In this document: piece by piece, positions 25,481-32,598 of the stretch
Numbering within the stretch: position 1 is the stretch's first letter
Layout: every line of letters begins with the position of its first letter
From: Anaerolineae bacterium
Lineage (GTDB): Bacteria > Chloroflexota > Anaerolineae > JAFGEY01
Length of the DNA stretch: 43,109 nucleotides
Reading direction: 5' to 3'
Assembly: GCA_016929775.1 (NCBI GenBank)
Contig: JAFGIE010000126.1
Span: forward strand, 1 to 43,109
Translations under genes and position numbers: made by a program
The notes under the pieces: generated by a model
Seen by the model: only the letters and a program-made list of their open reading frames with translations
What the model was told of the DNA's origin: nothing
The model's database searches: none

Positions 25481-26953
25481 ATGAAGAAGCTGATTCCCGT
25501 ATTGGTCATCGTTATGCTCACGATGACGCTCCTTGCATCCGCCCAGTACAACTATCCGTGGTACACGAGCTACATGATCCAGAACCTTAGCTCGACAGAG
25601 CAAGCGACGGTGGTGGTCAAGTACTATGACACGTCGGGCACGTACGTCACAGGCGCCGACCAGAACCTGACCATTCCCGCCGGGGGCCAGCAGACGGTCG
25701 TCCAGTACACGGACGATCCGACGCTTGCCGGCGTCTACTCTGCCGTCGTAAGCTCGGATCAGCCTGTGGCTGTCGTAGTGAACCAGCAGACCGCGCCTCC
25801 AGGCCAGAGCGGGATGAACTCGACGCCGCCGTTCTCGTCCTACAGTGGGGCGAGCGAAGGGGCAATCCAAGTAACTCTGCCCGAGGTCATGTACAACTGG
25901 TACAGCTACTACACCGAGTTCTACGTCCAGAACGTGGGGACGGGGACCGCCAACGTGGACGTGGCGTACTATCCGGGCCTCGGCGGCGCCTCTGGCGTGA
26001 CGGACAGCGCGACGATCCCCGAGTTCACGTCGAAGAACTTTAGCCAAAAGTCCAAGAGCGCGCTGGGCGCGCCAAGCGGCACCTTTGCCGGTCGGTTCAA
26101 CGGCGCGGCAGTCGTCAGCTCGGACCAGCCGGTCGTGGTCGTGGTGAACGAGCACAACGAGGCCAAGCGCAAGCTCTTCACCTACAACGGTTTCCCGTCT
26201 GGCTCGACAGAGCTGGTGGCCCCTAGCGTCCTGCGCGGGCACTACAAGTGGTACACCAGCATCTCGATCGCTAACCCAGACCTGGTCAACCCAGCCGAAG
26301 TCCAGATCACGTACTATGCCGACACGGTGTACTCGCTTCCGGAGGCGCTGCGCGGCACGGTGGTCACGGCGACCTTTACCATCGACCCGGGCAAGGCGCT
26401 GACCCGCTACGATGGGCCTGGGGGTTCTCCGACGACCGACCCGGCACTGACCGACCTGGCTGACTTTACCCGGTTCTTTGGCACGGCACGGATCGAGTCG
26501 GACCGGCCGATCGTCGCCAAGGTGAACCAGGAGAACGATGGCGGGAATGCCGAGGCGTATAACTGCGTCGACGCTTCCACCGCGACGAGCAAGGTCGTGG
26601 TCCCGCTCATCCAGGCCGACTTTTACAAGTTCTACACCTCGCTCACGGTTTTGAACCTGTCCGATTCGGATGGCACCTTGACGATCACGTACACGTCGGA
26701 TGGCACCTACAGCAGCCCGACCAACACGTCGATCACCAAGATCCACCCGATTGCCGCCAATGGCGTGTTCAACTCGTGGGAGGGTGGGCTTGCGACCACC
26801 GGCGATGTGCACAACGACGGCACCTTTGTCCGCTTTAACGGTGCGGCGGTCATCACCTCGGACGTGCCGATCGTCGCCATCGTGAACGAGGAAAAGTCGG
26901 GGAGTGGCTTGGACTACGGGTACAGCTTTAACACGGTCAACACTGCCCCGTAG
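25481..26953 (+). CDS. Secreted protein built of four beta-sandwich-like repeats
   Basis: A 490-aa exported protein I cannot name. A signal peptide (about 1-21, ending LLASA) is followed by four homologous units at about 24-102, 138-224, 255-351 and 381-471. Each opens with an aromatic-rich strand (YPWYTSYMIQN, YNWYSYYTEFYVQN, YKWYTSISIAN, FYKFYTSLTVLN) and closes with a strand of the form SSDQPVAVVVNQ (also SDRPIVAKVNQ, SDVPIVAIVNE). The pattern suggests Ig-like beta domains. There is no lipobox and no C-terminal anchor, so it may be released or bound to surface glycan. ATG 25481 follows AAAGGGGG; an in-frame ATG 21 codons upstream overlaps the promoter -10 region and is rejected. It has its own promoter and a hairpin after it. 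Confidence 0.8.
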   Translation: MKKLIPVLVIVMLTMTLLASAQYNYPWYTSYMIQNLSSTEQATVVVKYYDTSGTYVTGADQNLTIPAGGQQTVVQYTDDPTLAGVYSAVVSSDQPVAVVVNQQTAPPGQSGMNSTPPFSSYSGASEGAIQVTLPEVMYNWYSYYTEFYVQNVGTGTANVDVAYYPGLGGASGVTDSATIPEFTSKNFSQKSKSALGAPSGTFAGRFNGAAVVSSDQPVVVVVNEHNEAKRKLFTYNGFPSGSTELVAPSVLRGHYKWYTSISIANPDLVNPAEVQITYYADTVYSLPEALRGTVVTATFTIDPGKALTRYDGPGGSPTTDPALTDLADFTRFFGTARIESDRPIVAKVNQENDGGNAEAYNCVDASTATSKVVVPLIQADFYKFYTSLTVLNLSDSDGTLTITYTSDGTYSSPTNTSITKIHPIAANGVFNSWEGGLATTGDVHNDGTFVRFNGAAVITSDVPIVAIVNEEKSGSGLDYGYSFNTVNTAP

Positions 26954-26975
26954 CGCTCCGCTCGAATCGCCTTTC

Positions 26976-27007
26976 TGGAGGCCATCAGAGCATTCTGGTG
27001 GCCTCCA
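26976..27007. terminator. Hairpin terminator after the repeat-protein gene
   Basis: TGGAGGCCA (26976-26984) pairs with TGGCCTCCA (26999-27007). Inside, CAGA pairs with TCTG around a GCAT loop, with a T/G wobble between the two stems. It lies 22 bases after the stop. The downstream T-run is weak (TTG only), so efficiency is uncertain. Confidence 0.6.
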
Positions 27008-27038
27008 TTGCGTGATCGCCCTGCTACCTGGAGATTCC

Positions 27039-28199
27039 ATGAAGATGCGTGTCCTTGTCGCGTTCGGTTTGCTTGTGTTGCTGGTCGTCGGGTGTGCGTC
27101 GACTAGCTCGGCGCCGCCCACGCAGACCTTGGTCCCCGGCTCTGTTCTCGCTCCGACGGGGATCCCTCTGCCCGCTGGGCCGGGGGGCGCTTCCTCGCCG
27201 CTCGTCTCTCCGCTCGTCAGCCCGCTGCAGCCCGCCCAGGCCATCCCGCAGGATTGGGACGAGCTGATCTTGTTCGTATCGAGGCGAGATGGCGCTCCGG
27301 GGCTATACGCTGTTTCGCCAAGCGGCGGCGACACTCGGGCGGTGATCGTACCGAGCGCGTCGTACCGGATCGAAGGGCGCTTGAGCTGGTCGGCTGTCGC
27401 CCAGCGCGTGGCCTGTACCCTGACGGCAGATGGCCGGTCGGACGTGTTCACCCTCGACCTAGGTGGGGGGGATCTGCACAACGTGACCGCTGCCCAGGGT
27501 CTTGGCGGGATGGATCCGCAGTGGTCGCCCGATGGGGAGCGATTGGTGTACCTGTGCGGGGAACACGAGATGGACATCTGTGTGATCCGTGCAGACGGCA
27601 GCCAACCCGAGCAGTTGACCTACCATCCCTCGCGCGATATCGGCGCGTCGTGGTCGCCAGACGGGACGGTCCTGCTGTACCAGACCAATCGTGGCGGGCT
27701 CTCGGACGTGTATGCGATCACCTACCCGGATCGCACCGAGACGGACCTGACGCAGGGGATCTCACAGAGCGCTGCTCCGTGGTGGTCACCCGATGGCAAG
27801 AGGATCGCTTTCCAGTCCGATCGAGACGGCTACATGGACATCTTTGTCATGCAGGCAGACGGCTCCAAGGTGACCAATCTCACGTCGCAGAAGGCGATCG
27901 ACAGCGACCCGCAGTGGTCGCCGGATGGCAAGTGGATTGCCTTTCGGTCCGATCGCAGCGGTGACTGGGAGCTGTACTTGCTCGAACCGGGGAAGAAGGA
28001 GCCAGTGAGCCTCACGCCTGGCAAGGGACCGGTCGGCACGTTCGCGTGGTCGCCAGATGGGACGCATCTGGCGGTGGCTTCGAGTGCGGAGGGGAACAAC
28101 GAGATCTACCTGGTGAGCGTGGAGGGAGGAGAGGTCACCGACTTGACCAGCCATCCAGCGCAAGACACGAACCCGCTGTGGATTCGCAGGCGGCAGTGA
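27039..28199 (+). CDS. TolB-like/PD40 beta-propeller lipoprotein
   Basis: Exported lipoprotein of 386 aa. The signal peptide ends in the lipobox LVVGC with C19 as the lipidated cysteine, followed by a Pro/Ser-rich linker. The rest is a propeller with five WSPDG motifs (WSPDGERLVY, WSPDGTVLLY, WSPDGKRIAF, WSPDGKWIAF, WSPDGTHLAV), each preceded by DP- or AAPW-type strands. PD40 propellers bind proteins or ligands at the envelope; no enzymatic motif is visible. ATG 27039 is chosen because the signal peptide starts there; the longer frame from 26904 overlaps the upstream gene and terminator. The ribosome binding site is CTGGAGA (27028-27034). Confidence 0.85.
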   Translation: MKMRVLVAFGLLVLLVVGCASTSSAPPTQTLVPGSVLAPTGIPLPAGPGGASSPLVSPLVSPLQPAQAIPQDWDELILFVSRRDGAPGLYAVSPSGGDTRAVIVPSASYRIEGRLSWSAVAQRVACTLTADGRSDVFTLDLGGGDLHNVTAAQGLGGMDPQWSPDGERLVYLCGEHEMDICVIRADGSQPEQLTYHPSRDIGASWSPDGTVLLYQTNRGGLSDVYAITYPDRTETDLTQGISQSAAPWWSPDGKRIAFQSDRDGYMDIFVMQADGSKVTNLTSQKAIDSDPQWSPDGKWIAFRSDRSGDWELYLLEPGKKEPVSLTPGKGPVGTFAWSPDGTHLAVASSAEGNNEIYLVSVEGGEVTDLTSHPAQDTNPLWIRRRQ

Positions 28200-28200
28200 T

Positions 28201-28226
28201 TCCTGCCGGTTGCGCTAGCGGCAGGA
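28201..28226. terminator. Short hairpin between lipoprotein and GT2 genes
   Basis: TCCTGCCG (28201-28208) and CGGCAGGA (28219-28226) form a perfect 8-bp stem one base after the upstream stop codon. There is no T-run, and its right arm ends just before the ribosome binding site of the next gene, so it could also affect that gene's translation. Confidence 0.4.
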
Positions 28227-28239
28227 GTAGAGAGGCTAC

Positions 28240-29253
28240 ATGCCCAAGCTGATCATCCAGATCCCGTGCCTCAACGAGGCCAAGACCCTGCCCGCCACCC
28301 TCGCGGCGCTGCCGCGCCAGATCGACGGCATCGACGCGATCGAGACGCTGATCATTGACGATGGCAGCACCGACGACACGGTCGCGGTAGCGCGTCGCTG
28401 CGGCGTGGACCACGTCGTGCGCTTTACCAGCAACCGTGGCTTGGCGCGGGCCTTCGCGGCGGGCCTCAATGCCTGCCTGCACCTCGGCGCCGACGTGATC
28501 GTCCACACCGACGCCGACGGGCAGTACCCGGGCGCCGACATCCCGCGCTTGGTGGAGCCGATCCTGCGCGGCGAGGCGGACATGGTGGTCGGCGACCGGG
28601 GCGTGTCCTCCGTCGCGCACTTTTCGCCGGTCAAGCGCCTGCTGCAGGGCTTTGGCAGCCGCACGGTCAGCGCGCTCTCGGGCATCGACGTGGGCGACGT
28701 CACGAGCGGATTCCGCGCCTACAGCCGCGAGGCGGCGCTGCGGCTCAACATCATCACCAATTTCACCTATACGCTCGAGACGATCATGCAGAGCGGCGAA
28801 AAGCCGATCACGATCGCGACGGTCCCGACGAGCAGCAATCCGCCGACCCGTCCCTCGCGCCTTTTCGCTGGGGTGGGGCAGTACTTGCGCCGGCAGGTCC
28901 CAACCATCCTACGCCTGTACTGGACCTACCAGCCCCTCAAGACGTTCACGCTCCTCGCCGCGCTGTTCCTGGCGGGCGGGCTGATCCTGGGCGTGCGCTT
29001 TCTGGCCTTCTACATCTCCGGGACCGGCGCGGGACACGTCCAGTCGCTGATCTTGGCGGCGATCCTGCTGATCATCGGCGTCCAGATCTTGATCATGGGC
29101 ATGGTGGGGGACTTGCTCGCCGCCAACCGGCGCTTGATGGAGGACACGCTCTACCGCGTGCGCAAGATCGAGCTGATGAGCCTCTCCTCGGTCAAGGTCG
29201 AGGGAGAGGCGGGCGCGCTGCAGGACCCATGCGACGAGGAGCAGGCCCGATGA
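28240..29253 (+). CDS. DPM1-like GT2 glycosyltransferase with two membrane segments
   Basis: A 337-aa polyprenyl-phosphate glycosyltransferase of the dolichol-phosphate mannose synthase type. IIQIPCLNEAKTLP opens the domain, LIIDDGSTDDTV is at about 38-49, and the DXD region reads HTDADGQYPG with the QYP typical of DPM1/ArnC/GtrB proteins. After the catalytic domain come two hydrophobic segments (about 230-255 and 265-290) and a short cytoplasmic tail. It would load a sugar from a nucleotide donor onto a lipid phosphate, supplying GT-C enzymes such as the GT39 protein at 394-2139. ATG 28240 follows AGAGAGG. Its stop overlaps the methyltransferase start (ATGA). Confidence 0.88.
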   Translation: MPKLIIQIPCLNEAKTLPATLAALPRQIDGIDAIETLIIDDGSTDDTVAVARRCGVDHVVRFTSNRGLARAFAAGLNACLHLGADVIVHTDADGQYPGADIPRLVEPILRGEADMVVGDRGVSSVAHFSPVKRLLQGFGSRTVSALSGIDVGDVTSGFRAYSREAALRLNIITNFTYTLETIMQSGEKPITIATVPTSSNPPTRPSRLFAGVGQYLRRQVPTILRLYWTYQPLKTFTLLAALFLAGGLILGVRFLAFYISGTGAGHVQSLILAAILLIIGVQILIMGMVGDLLAANRRLMEDTLYRVRKIELMSLSSVKVEGEAGALQDPCDEEQAR

Positions 29254-30026
29254 CAGAGTACGACGCCTTTGCCGAGTCGTATGACCTGGAGTACGGACAG
29301 TACCGCGGCGATCTCGAGTTCTACACCGCGCTGGCGAGCCAAGCCGCCCTGCCGGTCCTGGAGCTGGCATGCGGCACGGGGCGGGTGACCATCCCGATCG
29401 CGCGCGCGGGCGTGCCGATCACGGGCGTGGACAGCAGCGTGGGGATGCTGGTGCGCGCCCGGGAAAAAGCCGATGCGATCGGCGGGCTGCCGGTGACGTG
29501 GGTCGAGGGCGACATGCGGACCTTTGCCCTGGAGCAGCGGTTCGGCCTGGCGATCATCCCGGCGCGCTCTTTCCTCCACCTGCTCACGCCGGACGATCAA
29601 AAGGCGGCGCTGCGCAACATCCACACCCACCTGATCGCGGGCGGGCGCCTGGCGATCAACTTTTTCGTCCCCAACCTGCAGAGGATCGCCGAGATCAGCG
29701 CTTCGGCGCTGCGCGGGGCGCTCCAGTTGGACGACGAGTACGTCGACCCGCTGAGCGGGCAGCGCGTGATCGTCTGGCACAGCCAGTCCTACGATACCTA
29801 TCGCCAGCGGATCCACGTCCGCTTTGTGTACGAGCGGGTGGACGACGCGGGTGCGGTCATCGCGCGCCAGCACAAGAGCTATACGCTGTGCTACATCCAC
29901 CGCAACGAGATGCAGCATCTGCTCGAGCTGTGCGGGTATGCGGTTGACGCGCTGTACGGCGACTTTGCGGGGTCGCCGTTCGGCCCGGACAGCAAGGAGA
30001 TGGTCTGGGTCGCGCGTAAGCGGTGA
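29250..30026 (+). CDS. Class I SAM-dependent methyltransferase
   Basis: A 258-aa methyltransferase. It starts with YDAFAESYDLEYG, common in sugar- and small-molecule-modifying enzymes; motif I is VLELACGTGRV (36-46), ITGVDSSVGML holds the acidic ribose-binding residue, and the core includes FGLAIIPARSFLHL. ATG 29250 overlaps the GT2 stop, and GAGGAG (29236-29241) is in the right place; GTG/ATG codons further up lie inside the GT2 gene. The gene ends 16 bases from the convergent minus-strand GT2. Substrate unknown; coupling to the DPM1-like gene suggests a glycolipid or nucleotide sugar. Confidence 0.85.
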   Translation: MTEYDAFAESYDLEYGQYRGDLEFYTALASQAALPVLELACGTGRVTIPIARAGVPITGVDSSVGMLVRAREKADAIGGLPVTWVEGDMRTFALEQRFGLAIIPARSFLHLLTPDDQKAALRNIHTHLIAGGRLAINFFVPNLQRIAEISASALRGALQLDDEYVDPLSGQRVIVWHSQSYDTYRQRIHVRFVYERVDDAGAVIARQHKSYTLCYIHRNEMQHLLELCGYAVDALYGDFAGSPFGPDSKEMVWVARKR

Positions 30027-30042
30027 GGACCTGGGGGGCGCG

Positions 30043-30996
30043 TTACCGCGGCAGGGGGGTCAGGAGCGACTCGAGATAGTCCTCGTCCACGCGGCGCAGC
30101 GCCTGTACCCGCTGCCGGTCTGCGCGCAGCGAAGGCAGGCCGATCAGCCCGGCGAGCTGTCCGCGCATCGTAGCACGCGCCTCTGCCCCGCGCCACTCGC
30201 GCAGCGCGTCGGCAAAGCGCGCCCACTGCGCCGCCAGGATCGCGCCCCGGTGGCGCCGCCACAGCTGCGGCGTCAGGTTCTTGTAGAGCGTCCAGATCGT
30301 GTTGCGCCCCACGCGATAGGAGCGGAGCACGCCCTTGCCCGTCGCGCTGACGCGGTGGTAGAGCACCGCGTCCGGTGCGTACGCGCAGCGATAGCCGGCG
30401 AGCTGGGCGCGCCAGCTCAGGTCTACGTCCTCGCAGTAGCTGCCAAAGCGCGCGTCAAAGGCGCCGATCTCGTCGAGCATCTCCCGGCGGTAGGCTGGGG
30501 CGACGCCCGACGCCCCAAAGACGTAGCGCTCTTGGTCGTACTGCCCCTCGTCGATCTCCCACACGCCCCGCGTATCGGGAATGCCGTTGGCGCGCAGCAG
30601 GTCGCCGGTCGTGTGCAGCCGCTGGCGGTCGTCCCACAGGCGGACCTTGGGTGTGACCATGCCGGCATCGGGGTGGGCGTCAATCGCCGCGAGGAGCGCC
30701 TCCAGCCAGGTGGGCTCGACCTGCGTATCGTTGTTCAGCACGACCAGGACCGGGCTCTCTGCCGCGCCGAACCCGGCGTTGCATCCCCCTGCAAAGCCGA
30801 GGTTCTGCGGCAGGGCGATCACGTCCACCCACGGATAGGCACGCTCGAGGAGTGCGCGCGAGTCGTCTGTCGAGCCATTGTCGACCACGATCGTCCGGTA
30901 GTCGGCGTAGGTCTGCGCGCGCAGCGCGTCGAGGCACGCAGGCAGGTGGGCGGCGCCGTTCCAGTTGGGGATGATCACCGACACGCGTTCAGCCAA
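30043..30996 (-). CDS. GT2 glycosyltransferase, probable rhamnosyltransferase
   Basis: GT-A enzyme, 317 aa, on the minus strand. VSVIIPNWNGAAHLPACLDAL opens the fold, TIVVDNGSTDDS follows, the DXD equivalent is NND in VVLNNDTQ, and the acceptor-side motif is YCEDVDLSWRAQ. The sequence matches the WbbL rhamnosyltransferase type and is a paralogue of the GT2 at 9413. It overlaps rmlD by eight bases, which supports dTDP-L-rhamnose as donor. No membrane segment is evident. Confidence 0.87.
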   Translation of the reverse strand: MAERVSVIIPNWNGAAHLPACLDALRAQTYADYRTIVVDNGSTDDSRALLERAYPWVDVIALPQNLGFAGGCNAGFGAAESPVLVVLNNDTQVEPTWLEALLAAIDAHPDAGMVTPKVRLWDDRQRLHTTGDLLRANGIPDTRGVWEIDEGQYDQERYVFGASGVAPAYRREMLDEIGAFDARFGSYCEDVDLSWRAQLAGYRCAYAPDAVLYHRVSATGKGVLRSYRVGRNTIWTLYKNLTPQLWRRHRGAILAAQWARFADALREWRGAEARATMRGQLAGLIGLPSLRADRQRVQALRRVDEDYLESLLTPLPR

Positions 30997-31816
30997 AGTA
31001 GGCCCTCAGCGCTTCGTCCCACGGGCGGAGCCGGATCCCCAGCTGTGCTGCGGCGTGGTTGCGGATCACGCAGTGTAGGGGTGGGGTGCTGGCGCGGGGC
31101 CACTGATCGGACGTGATCGGCTCGAGCGGCGTGTCGGGGAGGCCCGAGAGCGCCAGGATGCGGCGCGCAAACTCGTAGCGCGAGCAGACGCCTTCGTTGG
31201 TCAGGTGATAGATGCCATAGTGCTCGGTCCGGATCAGCGCCGCGATCGCGTCTGCCAGATCGGGCGCATAGGTGGGCGAGCTGACCTCGTCGCACACGAC
31301 CCGCAGACGCCCGTGCTTGCGCGCCGCGGCGACGATCTTGGACGGAAAGTTGGCCCCACCGGGCGCGTATAGCCACGCCGTGCGCACGATGTAAGCGCGG
31401 CTGAGATGCATCTGGGTGTAGACCTCGGCGGCGAGCTTGGAGCGCCCGTAGGCGTTGATCGGGTTGCGCGTTTCGTGCTCATAGTAGGGCGCGCCCTTTT
31501 GCCCGTCAAAGACCTCGTTGGTGCTGACCGTAAGCAGGGCGGCATTGCAGCGCAGGCATGCCAGTGCGATGTTGTGCGTGCCCAGCCCGTTGATCTGTAG
31601 CGCGAGCTCTGGTTCGTGCGCACAGCGGTCGACGTCCGTCAGCGCCGCGGTGTGGATCACGACCTCGGGGCGGAAGGTGCACAGGGTCTCCGAGATGGCG
31701 TGCGCGTCGGTGATGTCGTGCTCGGGCAGATCGATCCCCAGGATCTGCTCCGCCTGCAGCGTCTCCAGCAGCGCACGTCCAAGCTGTCCCTTGTGTCCGG
31801 TGATCGCGATCCGCAT
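30989..31816 (-). CDS. rmlD: dTDP-4-dehydrorhamnose reductase
   Basis: RmlD-type SDR of 275 aa. It reduces dTDP-4-dehydro-L-rhamnose to dTDP-L-rhamnose with NAD(P)H, the last step of the pathway. The cofactor motif GHKGQLG is near the N-terminus, VSTNEVFDG is the strand carrying the catalytic Thr/Asn region, and the catalytic pair is in AYGRSKLAAE. WLYAPGGANFPSKI is a family signature. The start at 31816 (read on the minus strand) is preceded by GGAGAGACGAG; the frame extends 101 codons further, but that part is compositionally non-coding and crosses the promoter. rmlA, rmlB and rmlC are not in the window. It heads an operon with the GT2 gene. Confidence 0.92.
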   Translation of the reverse strand: MRIAITGHKGQLGRALLETLQAEQILGIDLPEHDITDAHAISETLCTFRPEVVIHTAALTDVDRCAHEPELALQINGLGTHNIALACLRCNAALLTVSTNEVFDGQKGAPYYEHETRNPINAYGRSKLAAEVYTQMHLSRAYIVRTAWLYAPGGANFPSKIVAAARKHGRLRVVCDEVSSPTYAPDLADAIAALIRTEHYGIYHLTNEGVCSRYEFARRILALSGLPDTPLEPITSDQWPRASTPPLHCVIRNHAAAQLGIRLRPWDEALRAYFG

Positions 31817-31931
31817 CTCTCGTCTCTCCAATGGGGCTGCAAGCCCGGGGCACACACGGCGACCGGAACCAGCAGGCGATGACGGGTAGGGAGACCAGCG
31901 CGCACCTGTGCGCGCATCGCCTACCGCGGCG

Positions 31932-31960
31932 ATTATAGCATGCCGGTCGCGCCAGCGCAA
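31932..31960 (-). promoter_or_regulatory. Promoter of the rmlD operon (minus strand)
   Basis: On the minus strand TTGCGC (31960-31955) and a perfect TATAAT (31937-31932) are 17 bases apart, and an extended -10 TGC directly precedes the TATAAT. The leader to the rmlD start would be about 109 bases. Confidence 0.72.
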
Positions 31961-31966
31961 AGCACA

Positions 31967-31995
31967 TTGACCTCCGCCCGGAGGCGGCGTATAAT
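31967..31995 (+). promoter_or_regulatory. Promoter of the 173-aa gene and thrC
   Basis: TTGACC (31967-31972) and a perfect TATAAT (31990-31995) are 17 bases apart. The spacer contains the palindrome CCTCCG-CC-CGGAGG (31971-31984), which could be an operator. The -35 boxes of the two divergent promoters are only six bases apart (31955-31960 and 31967-31972). The remaining intergenic DNA between 31817 and 32076 holds only the two leaders and the ribosome binding sites. Confidence 0.75.
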
Positions 31996-32076
31996 GCTCC
32001 GGAACCGATCGGCAGTGTAGCACGAGCCGGCGTATGCCACTCGAGAGGGGGCGTCGGGCTGGCAGGGAGGGATGAA

Positions 32077-32598
32077 ATGCCGTTCGCAACCAAGTTTCGC
32101 GCCACGATGGGCCTGCCATTTGAAGGAGACACGATTGGCGGCTTTGTGGTCGAGCAGATCGAGGTCGCGCACCAAGGCGAGGGCATGGGACGGTACATCT
32201 ACCCGGTCTACATGGTGCTGTGCGGTGCGGGTGGACGGCAGGGCGTGCGCGCCGCGCTGAAAGACTTGCTTGCCGCGCACGCGATGACCTTCTCTGGGTA
32301 CGGCAACGCCTACCAGCTGTGGTTTGGAAAGCCCCAGATCGAGAGCTTGGGGGACAAGAGGTACGCCGTGCGCGTCACAGGCGCCGGAGCGCGGGTGTAC
32401 CTGGAGGGGGAGTTGGAGCGTTTTCTGGGGTATCTGGACGAGGGTGGATGGTTGGCGGCAGGGCCCGTGCCTGCGGCAGCGCACGATCCGGTTGAGACGT
32501 ACATGGATCGGTACCGCGCGCAGATCAAGCACAGGGCGGACCGGTACCGCGGAAAGCTGCGCAGGGATTCGGGCGGCGAAGGAGGGGGAGCCAAGTGA
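32077..32598 (+). CDS. Uncharacterised 173-aa protein coupled to threonine synthase
   Basis: I do not recognise this protein. It has no signal peptide or membrane segment. The N-terminal 130 residues alternate beta and short helical stretches, with YPVYMVLCGAGG, YGNAYQLWFGKP and KRYAVRVTGAGARVYLEGELE. The C-terminal 35 residues are basic (RYRAQIKHRADRYRGKLRR), which could bind nucleic acid or be a disordered tail. ATG 32077 follows GGGAGGGATG (32067-32074). The stop overlaps the thrC start (GTGA), so translation of the two is coupled and a joint role is plausible, but no function can be assigned. Confidence 0.72.
   Translation: MPFATKFRATMGLPFEGDTIGGFVVEQIEVAHQGEGMGRYIYPVYMVLCGAGGRQGVRAALKDLLAAHAMTFSGYGNAYQLWFGKPQIESLGDKRYAVRVTGAGARVYLEGELERFLGYLDEGGWLAAGPVPAAAHDPVETYMDRYRAQIKHRADRYRGKLRRDSGGEGGGAK

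Noticed and set aside
25193..27577. 794-codon antisense open frame over the repeat protein
   Set aside because: It spans a promoter, a terminator and parts of three plus-strand genes, and has low-complexity composition.
29824..31116. 430-codon plus-strand open frame over the minus-strand GT2 gene
   Set aside because: It overlaps a well-supported methyltransferase end and mirrors the GT2 gene, whose catalytic motifs are all on the minus strand.
31817..32119. 101-codon N-terminal extension of rmlD
   Set aside because: It crosses both divergent promoters and precedes the conserved cofactor-binding start, which has its own ribosome binding site.
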